Part shown: in pieces, positions 50,801 to 57,285 of the stretch
Numbering within the stretch: the first letter of the stretch is position 1
Layout of the letters: every line of letters begins with the position of its first letter
Source: Lachnospiraceae bacterium UBA7182
GTDB taxonomy: Bacteria; Bacillota; Clostridia; Lachnospirales; Lachnospiraceae
Length of the DNA: 57,285 nt
Assembly: GCA_002491115.1 (NCBI GenBank)
Contig: DKVI01000085.1
Span: 1-57,285, forward strand
Direction of reading: 5' to 3'
Notes under the pieces: generated by a model
What the model saw: only the letters and a program-made list of their open reading frames with translations
What the model was told of the DNA's origin: nothing
Database searches by the model: none
Position numbers and translations under genes: made by a program

Positions 50801-51448
50801 CAGCCGCTCCATGAGGGAGAGGATTATAAAGTTACCTGTTATAATAATACACATATTGGCACCGCGACCGCGGTCTTAACCGGTATAGGTAAATATGCCG
50901 GCACGAAGAAAGTAACTTATAAGATTACCGGTACATCCATAAAAAAAGCAATGGTAAATGGAATTATATCGCCGTTAGAATACGCAGGCGGTACGCAGAC
51001 ACAGGGCAGTCTTTCGGTTTCTCTGGGCGGCGTTCCTCTGAGAAAAGGAGTAGATTATACAGTAGTTTATTCCCATAATAAGAACGCAGGAAAGGCGGCT
51101 GTTACTATAAAAGGTGCAGGCCAATATACAGGAACGATCAAAAAGACTTTTAAAATTACCGCATATGATCTGAAAAAAGATGAAGAAAAAGGTTTCGACA
51201 GGCAACTGAAAGGATTAGAAGATGATATTCTGGTGAAGCTTTCAGAGTATACCACAGGCAAGGCGATGCCGGAACCGGTACTGATTTTTAAAGGCAGAAA
51301 GCTTATAAAAAACAGGGATTACAGCATCTCTTATAAAAACAATAAAAAAGAAGCTGATAAAGACAGTCCGAAGCCGCCGACAATCGTCATAAAAGGAAGA
51401 GGAAATTTTAAAGGAAGCATAATTAAAACATTTACTATAATAAATTAG
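47825..51448 (+). CDS. Large BspA-like (DUF285) secreted surface protein
   Basis: 1207 residues. Signal peptide 1-29 (RMLAGILCVLVLLSDNGMVYASG). A bacterial Ig-like domain (~68-140) has TWLSSDESVATVADG. About ten DUF285 repeats (~215-490) follow the pattern FxGCSSLxxLDVSNFxTSxVxxM. A bacterial Ig-3-type domain (~555-625) precedes two InlB B-type repeats (~635-700 and ~715-785, with GWYKEP and LYAGW). The C-terminal region (~800-1207) has five or six copies of an ~80-residue beta module with YTLSYKNN. There is no LPXTG or other anchor. It is probably an adhesin, and its AT-rich base use differs from the core genes. AGGAAAAGGAT lies before the ATG. Confidence 0.88.
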   Translation: MKRNFVTRMLAGILCVLVLLSDNGMVYASGMQESGQEESKIDIQETVDQVLQDDTDVELQAEKEESLTLSESSLDLAQGEIFELKVGGISDADEGTVVTWLSSDESVATVADGMVNAVGEGDCFLTVSIGDKSVVCNVTVTANTDETAGEVMDMADNRIAGGTVDESYGHFVWEIDNNGVLTVEGSGDVTDNHTTSTNSSPWYAYREQIVSAKINMTGMKNAAYLFYGCKNMVSADLYNFDTSQITSMKWMFYGCQSLEKVDVSNFNTSRVTDMDCMFSGCSTLSSLDVSNFNTSQVVYMGHIFAGCSAVPSLDVSNFNTSKVTSMSGMFGGCSSLSLLDVSNFDTSQVIYMESMFSGCSSLTELNLSSFDTRKVEYMGGMFEGCTALPKVDVSNFDICSVKSLGAMFSHCSSMTEIDLSNFDTRKVETMQYMFTDCESIVELDLSNFETTLDIGPDMFCMFANCYKLTRLDLSNLDVSHATRMGNETFNLCNNLSYIKTPVNLQTGIALPIKNGDVWYQENGETIEFFPQNLNYSVTLTKNEIPSVQYPYITARKAKAHYECGEELNIDDLTVTWYEDAENITVIDSGYTTNASEIDMSTPGRKDLTVTYNGKSATIRITVAEVTKTPEETMYTVAFDLQGHGAGAPSAQTVKKGDKVAKPADPKADGYIFTGWYKEPACTNQWNFDTDIVEEALTLYAGWKEESIFPSEETFTVTFDLQGYGTDAPPVQTVEEGGKVIKPADPEVSDHIFTGWYKEPGCVNRWDFDVDMVDGNIILYAGWLKSEEEIGDVLPEDIPHSGIPRDELWAAKIPDALYTGKALKPDVHIYYGTERLETGRDYTLSYKNNVKAGLATINIKVKKYYMGTVPPVDFYIRPVNLKYVTADDITAAWNKKIQKKVPVPVWCGKKLTKNKDFKAEYNDGGEGSYQNPGVYNITLIPGSSGNFIGEKTVRLTITDSILMSKVSVKKGKGSLTYNNGMPVLPQLTLTYKKQPLHEGEDYKVTCYNNTHIGTATAVLTGIGKYAGTKKVTYKITGTSIKKAMVNGIISPLEYAGGTQTQGSLSVSLGGVPLRKGVDYTVVYSHNKNAGKAAVTIKGAGQYTGTIKKTFKITAYDLKKDEEKGFDRQLKGLEDDILVKLSEYTTGKAMPEPVLIFKGRKLIKNRDYSISYKNNKKEADKDSPKPPTIVIKGRGNFKGSIIKTFTIIN

Positions 51449-51501
51449 GAAATGGTTTCAAGACCAATGACAAGTTATGTGAAATACAGGAGGAAAGAAA
51501 T

Positions 51502-52419
51502 ATGATGGAAAATTATATTGAAACAGTAGAAGAGTACATAAAAGTTATCTTTGAAATATATGAAGAAGTTGATAAATGTAATATGGAATGGTCTGACTGG
51601 ATGCTTAGAAGCGAGGTGGTGTTCAGAGGACAGCCAGATAAAAATTTCGCTTTACTTCCCTCGATTGGAAGGAACAGACGCGATTTTACAGATTTTTCTA
51701 TTTTAGACAAGGAAAAGGAACTAATAGAAACAGCGCAACACAAATTGCCTCATATATTCAAACCGGATTTGGATTCTGTTGATTTGTTGGCTTTATTACA
51801 GCATCATGGCATTCCTACCAGGCTGTTGGATGTGACATTGAATCCACTTGTTGCGTTATACTTTTCCGCATTAAACAGTGGAGGGGAAGATGAAGACGGT
51901 GAAGTGATTGTATTCCGTACTGACAGTATAGCTAAAACTGATCCTTATTTAAACAGGGCGATAGCCAATACATGTAAGATTGCTGATACGGGGAGAATTT
52001 CTCCTGAATTATTTTATGATATTGCTGTTGATAGGAAGTATCTTGTGGACTTAAGAGAAGAGCCGTATGGAAGAACTGATGAAGAAATAAAAGAATATAT
52101 ATATGAGTATTGCCATAAATTAATTTTGGTAAAGAGCTCAGAATTATCAGAGCGACAGAAAATGCAACAGGGACTTTACTTTTTATTTCCGAATGATATG
52201 TATGAGGACACAAACGATGGACAATTATTTTGGAGGATGATGGCTCCGATTGATAAAGAAGGAGAAAGCGTAGAAAGACGAATTATTGTAAAAAAAGAAG
52301 GTAAAGCTAAAATCCTTGAACATCTAGGATATTTAGGTGTGTCAGAGGAACGTCTTTTCCCTGATAATATTGATATCGTTTGCCGTAATATCCTGAGGTT
52401 TTATGATTTTTACAAGTAA
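51502..52419 (+). CDS. FRG-domain protein
   Basis: 305 residues. The FRG domain occupies ~residues 25-200, with VVFRGQPDKNFALLPSIGR and the hallmark LLALLQHHGIPTRLLDVTLNPLVALYFSALNSG. The C-terminal ~100 residues are charged and unassigned. FRG proteins occur in accessory and phage-defence islands, but no biochemical role is assigned here. AGGAGG stands before the ATG pair at 51502/51505. It is AT-rich like its left neighbour and unlike alkD. Confidence 0.85.
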   Translation: MMENYIETVEEYIKVIFEIYEEVDKCNMEWSDWMLRSEVVFRGQPDKNFALLPSIGRNRRDFTDFSILDKEKELIETAQHKLPHIFKPDLDSVDLLALLQHHGIPTRLLDVTLNPLVALYFSALNSGGEDEDGEVIVFRTDSIAKTDPYLNRAIANTCKIADTGRISPELFYDIAVDRKYLVDLREEPYGRTDEEIKEYIYEYCHKLILVKSSELSERQKMQQGLYFLFPNDMYEDTNDGQLFWRMMAPIDKEGESVERRIIVKKEGKAKILEHLGYLGVSEERLFPDNIDIVCRNILRFYDFYK

Positions 52420-52442
52420 ATAGCGGGTGATATATGTTTTTC

Positions 52443-52471
52443 TTGAATAACCCGTCGCAGGCCTGTATAAT
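52443..52471 (+). promoter_or_regulatory. Promoter of the alkD-like gene, within a palindrome
   Basis: TTGAAT (52443-52448), 17-nt spacer, TATAAT (52466-52471). The -10 box is the centre of CCTGTATAATACAGG (52462-52476), a 7-1-7 inverted repeat. The same arrangement is kept in the fragments at 42396-42410 and ~54791. Confidence 0.8.
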
Positions 52472-52495
52472 ACAGGTATATGCGAGGTGTACAGA

Positions 52496-53251
52496 ATGAG
52501 AGAAAATATCAGAATACAATTACAGAAAATGAGCGACACGGAATACCAGAAATTTTCCTCGTCGCTCATTCCCGGTTCAGGGGAAGGAACAATGCTGGGC
52601 GTGCGGCTGCCTGCCCTTCGGGATTATGCAAAAGAGTTATCCAAAGGCGACTGGCGTCTGGAACTGGCGGAGACGGAGGATATTTTCTTTGAAGAAACTA
52701 TGCTGCGGGGGATGATCCTGGGCTATGCCTGCAAAGATATCGATGAACTGCTTCGGTATCTGGAAGATTTTATTCCGCGGGTCAGGAACTGGTCTGTCTG
52801 TGACAGTGTGTGCAACGGCTTGAAACTGGCGGAAAAATATCCCGAAAAAGTGTGGGCGTTTTTGCAGTCGTATCTGTACTCCAAAGAAGAATTTCCCACA
52901 AGATTCGGACTGATTATGCTTCTGAGCCATTTTATCAAGCTGGGGGAAGGCAGGAAAAACCAGAGAAGGCGCATCGTTACCTTGGATGATCTTCAGGGTG
53001 CGGAGGAAAAGAGCCCGTATCTGGAACCGATTCTTACAGTTCTGGATCGGGAATTTACGGAAGGCTACTATGCGCAGATGGCCGCGGCGTGGCTGCTGGC
53101 GGAACTGTTCGTGGTCTATCCGGTACGCACGGCACGGGCATTAAAAGAACTGGGTCTGGATGATTTTACCCGGAAAAAAGCAGTGCAGAAAATCCGGGAG
53201 TCGAGGATTCCGGACTGGGAAGTGAAAGAATGGCTGCGGGGGAATGTCTAA
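52496..53251 (+). CDS. AlkD-like DNA alkylation repair (HEAT-repeat) protein
   Basis: 251 residues. ATG 52496 has GCGAGGTG 6 nt upstream; a GTG at 52487 overlaps that site. The sequence is a series of helical HEAT-like repeats: MLGVRLPALRDYAKELSKGD, FFEETMLRGMILGY, RVRNWSVCDSVCNGLK and YAQMAAAWLLAELFVVYP are the conserved alkylation-repair blocks, including NWSVCD. AlkD-type enzymes remove bulky alkylated bases without flipping them. Partial copies of this gene lie at 42375, 46635 and 54787. The 5' coding part forms a long hairpin. Confidence 0.88.
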   Translation: MRENIRIQLQKMSDTEYQKFSSSLIPGSGEGTMLGVRLPALRDYAKELSKGDWRLELAETEDIFFEETMLRGMILGYACKDIDELLRYLEDFIPRVRNWSVCDSVCNGLKLAEKYPEKVWAFLQSYLYSKEEFPTRFGLIMLLSHFIKLGEGRKNQRRRIVTLDDLQGAEEKSPYLEPILTVLDREFTEGYYAQMAAAWLLAELFVVYPVRTARALKELGLDDFTRKKAVQKIRESRIPDWEVKEWLRGNV

Positions 53252-53310
53252 TGTTTTCGGGGCGTTGAGGTTTCCTGATTTAGGCGTATTCTTTAATAAA
53301 AAAGTTAAGA

Positions 53311-53339
53311 TTGCTTTTTCTGTGGTATTTGTATATAAT
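53311..53339 (+). promoter_or_regulatory. Promoter upstream of the NYN-like fragment and the 53611 gene
   Basis: TTGCTT (53311-53316), 17-nt spacer, TATAAT (53334-53339). A leader hairpin GGCTTG/CAAGCC follows near 53390-53416. Confidence 0.65.
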
Positions 53340-53437
53340 GAAAACATGGAATTGGTTTTTAGAAACTGGTTTCTGTTAGATACCAAACAGGCTTGTATGT
53401 AGATCATGCAAGCCTTAGACTTTAAAGGATATTTGAT

Positions 53438-53539
53438 ATGTTAAGAGGAATGATTTTTATTGATCATATGAATTTTGACATTGCTTTGCAAACCTACTAT
53501 AAAAATCTTGATAAACCGACATTAAAATATAAGAAATAA
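53438..53539 (+). pseudogene. Short NYN-like N-terminal fragment
   Basis: A 33-codon frame, MLRGMIFIDHMNFDIALQTY and further to KYKK, ends in TAA. The F-I-D-x-x-N pattern resembles the first strand and metal-site residues of NYN/PIN-like ribonuclease domains, but the rest of such a domain is missing. The last 15 bases match the end of alkD fragment B. The NYN link is tentative. Confidence 0.4.
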
Positions 53540-53610
53540 TACATAGGTTATATTTCAGCGTTGTGTGTGTATGTTGGCATAACATATGAAATTGCAAAGG
53601 AGGGGTGGCT

Positions 53611-54759
53611 GTGATATATTCAGTTAATTTTGTGTATCTGACCGAAAAAATCAACCCACTTGCATTTGCAAAATATTTAAAAGATACAGGATGGGAACGG
53701 TTTCAAAGCAGAAAAAAGTATATAAAAGTTTTTCAGTATGAAAAAAATGATGATTTTTTCCAGGTGGTTATTCCTATGGAAAAAAGCCTTAATGATTATA
53801 AAGAAGCCATGTATAAAGCAGTTGTGACCGTAGCAGAAGCTGAAAACAGATCTGTTGAACAGGTTATGCTGTATTTGTTGAATCCCAATACGGATATTTT
53901 AAAAATCCGCCTGGAAAAAAGGGATATGGAACCGGGAAATATCCTTTTTGACGATGCGATTCAGATATATGAAAACGCAAAGAAATTACTGGCGGCAACG
54001 GCACTGGATATTTTACACCCTAAGAAATATCATCAGGGGAGAATAGATGACTGTGTATTAAAATTTCTGTCAAGCTGCAGATTTGGCCAGACAGAGATCG
54101 GAAGTTATGTTGTTTCGGTTGTATGCCCGTTTGCGGAACTGGATGAAAATGAAGGCTACAAACAGTTAAGTATTTTTTCTAATGAAGAACAATGTGCAAA
54201 CTCTCTGACACGTCAGGTAACCAGCCGTGTGATGGAAAATATATCTTTTATTAAAAATCAGATTGATGATGGAAAGATGGACCAACTGCTGTTACAGGAT
54301 GAAGATAAAATGATCAGTGCAAACTTTTATGAGGCATTGGGGGGTCTCAATCTTGATTCAAATGGGGCAGATGTAGAATTTATCGCTGAGTGGTCTCCCA
54401 CTGTGAAAAGCACATGCTATGTTGAGAACAGGATATTACTTACATATGATTATTATCAGCCAATTGAAACAACAGTTAAAAAGTTAAAAGATGCAACGAA
54501 TCAGTCTACAAAGATTATAGGAAGAATTAAAAAATTAGAATCTTCTCCGGATATTCAGAAGCGAAAAAGCGGAAATATTACAGTTGTCTATTTGGATAAA
54601 AATGATAAACCGAAAACAGTTACAGCCAGTTTGGATAAAAATGAATACGATAAGGCGATCAAAGCACATGAAAGAGGCTGTTATGTAGAAATGGTAGGAG
54701 AAATCTCTTATGGGAAAAAAGCTTCTATGGCTTGTGAGTCGTTTATAGTAGTTGAATGA
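53611..54759 (+). CDS. Uncharacterised 382-residue protein
   Basis: I do not recognise the family. GTG 53611 is chosen because AGGAGG at 53598-53603 lies 7 nt upstream; a GTG at 53605 overlaps that site. The N-terminal half is alpha/beta and ends near EIGSYVVSVVCPFAELDEN, then a helical part to ~residue 235. The segment GADVEFIAEWSP leads to helices (~285-305) and a C-terminal beta-rich module (~318-382, ITVVYLDKNDKP...YDKAIKAHERGCYVEMVGEI). There are no membrane segments. A fragment of a second copy lies at 46996, always next to alkD pieces, so the two genes have moved together. Confidence 0.75.
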   Translation: MIYSVNFVYLTEKINPLAFAKYLKDTGWERFQSRKKYIKVFQYEKNDDFFQVVIPMEKSLNDYKEAMYKAVVTVAEAENRSVEQVMLYLLNPNTDILKIRLEKRDMEPGNILFDDAIQIYENAKKLLAATALDILHPKKYHQGRIDDCVLKFLSSCRFGQTEIGSYVVSVVCPFAELDENEGYKQLSIFSNEEQCANSLTRQVTSRVMENISFIKNQIDDGKMDQLLLQDEDKMISANFYEALGGLNLDSNGADVEFIAEWSPTVKSTCYVENRILLTYDYYQPIETTVKKLKDATNQSTKIIGRIKKLESSPDIQKRKSGNITVVYLDKNDKPKTVTASLDKNEYDKAIKAHERGCYVEMVGEISYGKKASMACESFIVVE

Positions 54760-54786
54760 AACAAAGGAGTTCTCAAAGCTGTTTTT

Positions 54787-54919
54787 ATAGGCCTGTATAA
54801 TCCAGGCATATGCGAGGCGTGCAAGACGAGGAAAAACCAGAATATAATTACAAAAAATGAGCGACGCGGAATATCACAAATTTTCTGCGCCGCTCATTTT
54901 GGGTATGAGGGGAAGGGAA
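54787..54919 (+). pseudogene. alkD-like gene fragment C (promoter region and first codons)
   Basis: It matches 52458-52592. The GGCCTGTATAATCCAGGCAT promoter palindrome (one arm mutated), TATGCGAGG, then codons equal to KMSDxEYxKFS and SL. The start codon is lost (ACG for ATG), so it is not translated. It ends 3 nt before the end of the leftward BlaR1-like gene. Confidence 0.75.
54854..54900 (-). terminator. Hairpin after the BlaR1-like gene, derived from alkD sequence
   Basis: AAAATGAGCG-CGCGGA pairs with TTCTGCG-CGCTCATTTT, about 16 of 17 positions including a G-T pair. On the minus strand it lies 22 nt after the BlaR1 stop and is followed by TTG. The equivalent hairpin in fragment A also follows a leftward gene. 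Confidence 0.6.
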
Positions 54920-54922
54920 TCT

Positions 54923-56920
54923 TTATACTTCTCCAAGCATATTGAGCAGCAGATAAGATGCCGGGTAGCGCTTCTCAAGCTCAATTTCCGCATACTGTTC
55001 CAGCAAGCCTAAGGCATTGTTTTTGAAAGCGCTGTACCATATCTGCCCGGTAGGTACGCCGTCCGCAGACTGGCTGGAAACAGACGGTTTTTCTCCCCAG
55101 CCGGCCGCAATATCCTCGCACGCCTGCATCATGATGTGGCCATCCAGCCCGGTTTCACTGCCCTCATCGAACCGGGCGAAGCAGTATCGGAGGGTGTATT
55201 CCCCGTATCCCAGCAGTTCTTCGTATTCCGCCTTGTGGGCATTTATATATGCTCCCGGCGCACTGTCAGCGGTGGGGGACGTACAGATCGCATCCAGCAA
55301 CGCGGCAATTTTGGCATCTAAACTTCCGGCACTACTCAAATAGCCGAGAGCCTGTCCGTAACATTGTGCTTCCAGGTCCTTGGCATAGGCCTGGCTGTTC
55401 AGCGCATCGTCAGCGGAAGCGCCAGGGAATTTGCCCCGGATGTCGCCCACATAATAGGCTCCATTCCGGGGTTCCCAATACTCCTTCACGGTGTACTCGC
55501 CCGACTCACTGACATTGAAAGTGATGGCGGCAGGGACATGGCTCCCGCCTTTTTCCTCCAACGCCCCGCCGTAGGTACTGTATGTTTGATGAAGGACAAG
55601 GAGATAAACGGTCTCTTCCGAAGCTGCATGATCCGACAAGGAGATGGGCGTTTTGTTTGTTCCTTCATTTGCCAGAAGTACATGGCTCTCCACATGGATC
55701 AGGCCGTCCGGCTTGCCGCTGGCGTAGTGGTCTAAAATGGCTTGGGAGATGGCATTGTCCAATGGGTCACCAGTTTCCGATATTCCGCCGTTGTATTCAA
55801 TTTTGATCCTGTCGCCAACCTGCGGTTTCGGTGAAAGATCCATGTTCTGCATCGGGACTTCTATACGGTCTGTGCTGTTTAATTCCCGACTGCCTTCTGC
55901 TGGTTCTACAAGGAAATAACTATCATGGGTTTCCAAAATCTCAGCTTCAAATGTACTCTGGCCAGGGGAAATTTCACTTGGAGTCTGTTTGGGATCCGTT
56001 GCAAAACACACAGACACCATCACACAGGTAATGACAGAGACAATAATGGCCCAAGCTGCCGGTTTTTTGTAATTTAATATGTTTTTCACCCTTTCTTTTA
56101 CTCCGATTTCTCCAAAGGCCAGAGGGCAGATTGCTACCAGCCGTCGCCTGGTACTGCACTCTAACAAAGCGGTAGAATATTGCTTCTTTCCATCCAGATT
56201 CATTTGCTGGACGACCTTTTCATCGCAGGCCAGTTCAATATCACGGCAAAGCAGCACATAGGCAATCCAGCACAGGGGATTGAACCAGTGGATTGCCAGT
56301 ATCAGAAAGCCCAGAGGTTTCCACCAATGGTCGCGCCTTGCCAGATGCGCTTTTTCATGGACAATGACCATCTCCATGGCAGCTTCATTTATGTTGGAAG
56401 GCAGGTATATTTTGGGCCGGGCCAGTCCCAAAATAAATGGAGACTTTACATAGTCGCACAGAAAGATGTTTCCCTCATAAGGTACTCTTTCTGCAACGCT
56501 GTGGCGTACCTGCAAATAACTGATTGCGGCATATAAAAATATTGTGGTGATTCCAATGAGCCAGATTACCGATACAATAAACATCCAGACATAGAGCGGG
56601 TTGACACTGGCGGCCGGATTCAGCGCAAAGGCTTCGCCCAGAACGGGATTGACGGCATTGTTGATGGCGGGAATACCGCTCTTAATGGCGGACGTTTCAT
56701 ATTGGATGTTATGGGTGCTGAAGATTTCGGCGCTGGGAACCAGGCTTAATGCACTCTCGAAGGAAAAAGGAACCGCCAGCCGCAGAGCGACAATGCCCCA
56801 CAAAAGGACGGTAATCCATTTCGGCGTCTTTTTCATAACGAACCTGAGCAGCACTACTGCCAGAATCAGCCAGCTTGCGGCAATGCTCATGTTCAGGATT
56901 TTCAGGAATATACCGCCCAT
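54923..56920 (-). CDS. BlaR1/M56-family sensor metallopeptidase
   Basis: 665 residues from ATG 56920 (GGCAGG upstream); ATG 56941 would add seven residues and overlap blaI. Four membrane segments (~5-22, 32-48, 105-125, 285-305) enclose the M56 domain with the zinc motif VHEKAHLARRDHWW (HExxH). An extracellular C-terminal region of ~350 residues is not a penicillin-binding domain, as far as I can tell, so the ligand is probably not a beta-lactam. It is paired with the BlaI-like repressor upstream, which it would inactivate on signal. Confidence 0.85.
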   Translation of the reverse strand: MGGIFLKILNMSIAASWLILAVVLLRFVMKKTPKWITVLLWGIVALRLAVPFSFESALSLVPSAEIFSTHNIQYETSAIKSGIPAINNAVNPVLGEAFALNPAASVNPLYVWMFIVSVIWLIGITTIFLYAAISYLQVRHSVAERVPYEGNIFLCDYVKSPFILGLARPKIYLPSNINEAAMEMVIVHEKAHLARRDHWWKPLGFLILAIHWFNPLCWIAYVLLCRDIELACDEKVVQQMNLDGKKQYSTALLECSTRRRLVAICPLAFGEIGVKERVKNILNYKKPAAWAIIVSVITCVMVSVCFATDPKQTPSEISPGQSTFEAEILETHDSYFLVEPAEGSRELNSTDRIEVPMQNMDLSPKPQVGDRIKIEYNGGISETGDPLDNAISQAILDHYASGKPDGLIHVESHVLLANEGTNKTPISLSDHAASEETVYLLVLHQTYSTYGGALEEKGGSHVPAAITFNVSESGEYTVKEYWEPRNGAYYVGDIRGKFPGASADDALNSQAYAKDLEAQCYGQALGYLSSAGSLDAKIAALLDAICTSPTADSAPGAYINAHKAEYEELLGYGEYTLRYCFARFDEGSETGLDGHIMMQACEDIAAGWGEKPSVSSQSADGVPTGQIWYSAFKNNALGLLEQYAEIELEKRYPASYLLLNMLGEV

Positions 56921-56921
56921 A

Positions 56922-57281
56922 TTATTTACCTGCCTTGTCAATCAGTTCATGTATTTCGGTGATTTCCCTGGCTGTCAGCTTCTTTTCGCTGGTAAATGCG
57001 GCAAGAAAAGCAGGGAGCGAACCTGCAAAGGTTTCATCCACATACTTTTTGCTATGGCGGGCATAGAACTCCTGCCGGGATATAAGGGAGGTCACCGTGC
57101 CGTTATTGTTTTGGAACAGGCCTTTGTCGCAGAGCCGATGTAGTACCGTGTGTGTTGTTGTCCGTTTCCAGGTAAGTTTTGCCGCGGCCAGTTTTGTAAG
57201 TTCAGCGGATGTCACTGGTTCCCTCTCCCAGATGATGTCCGCAAAACGAGCTTCTACAGCTCCTAATTGAATTTCTGCCAT
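56922..57281 (-). CDS. BlaI/MecI/CopY-family repressor
   Basis: 119 residues, complete: ATG at 57281, four bases from the window edge. The winged helix has VEARFADIIWEREPVTSAELTKL and KRTTTHTVLHRLCDKGLF, the family signature. The C-terminal helical dimerisation part has ARHSKKYVDETFAGSLPAFLAAF. Such repressors are cleaved or released when the linked M56 sensor is activated. Its operator and promoter lie outside the window. Confidence 0.93.
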   Translation of the reverse strand: MAEIQLGAVEARFADIIWEREPVTSAELTKLAAAKLTWKRTTTHTVLHRLCDKGLFQNNNGTVTSLISRQEFYARHSKKYVDETFAGSLPAFLAAFTSEKKLTAREITEIHELIDKAGK

Positions 57282-57285
57282 AAGT

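Overview
The window looks like the chromosome of an endospore-forming, low-to-mid GC Gram-positive anaerobe, most likely a Lachnospiraceae-type Clostridia. It carries the complete spoIIIAA-AH operon, spoVAE, the classical Firmicute rimP-nusA-rnpM-ylxQ-infB-rbfA-nrnA-truB-ribF operon, rpsO-pnp, and feoAB and CsoR-type metal regulation. No species can be named from the sequence alone.

Left end (1-6.1 kb): the 3' end of a phage tail module. It holds a baseplate J-like protein cut by the window edge, a tail protein with 71-residue internal repeats, a small tail-fibre protein, and a complete diversity-generating retroelement (DGR). The DGR consists of a variable tail protein whose C-terminus is the variable repeat (VR), an Avd accessory protein, a template repeat (TR), a YMDD reverse transcriptase and a small coiled-coil protein. 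VR and TR are 97 bp each and differ at 12 positions, every one an adenine in the TR. The right edge of this element appears to cut a host HAAS/DUF1700-type gene, because only its C-terminal membrane half follows.

6.2-16.3 kb: the rest of a PadR/HAAS-type operon (DUF4097, PspC), a PurF paralogue without the glutaminase cysteine, a VanZ-like protein, a histidine kinase/response regulator pair divergent from a lantibiotic-immunity-type ABC transporter, an M15 peptidase lipoprotein, spoVAE and tRNA-Glu(CTC).

16.4-42.4 kb: mostly core genes. These are the nusA-infB operon, a Na/Pi symporter, a copper operon (copA with a fused C-terminal CopZ-like domain that has its own ribosome-binding site, then csoR), an NlpC/P60 hydrolase, rpsO-pnp, spoIIIA, feoAB behind a 39-bp perfect palindrome containing a Fur box, and a GntR/YtrA-type regulator with its ABC transporter.

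42.4-54.9 kb: an accessory region, AT-rich in its right part, with clear rearrangement scars. One intact alkD-like gene and an unrecognised 382-residue protein are accompanied by pieces of older copies. A leftward five-gene block (MBL-fold pseudogene, VTC-domain protein, DUF4956, ECF sigma, RsgI-like anti-sigma) lies between two of those alkD pieces. A 1207-residue BspA-like surface protein with two long palindromes upstream and an FRG-domain protein follow. The window ends with a leftward BlaI/BlaR1-type regulator-sensor pair.
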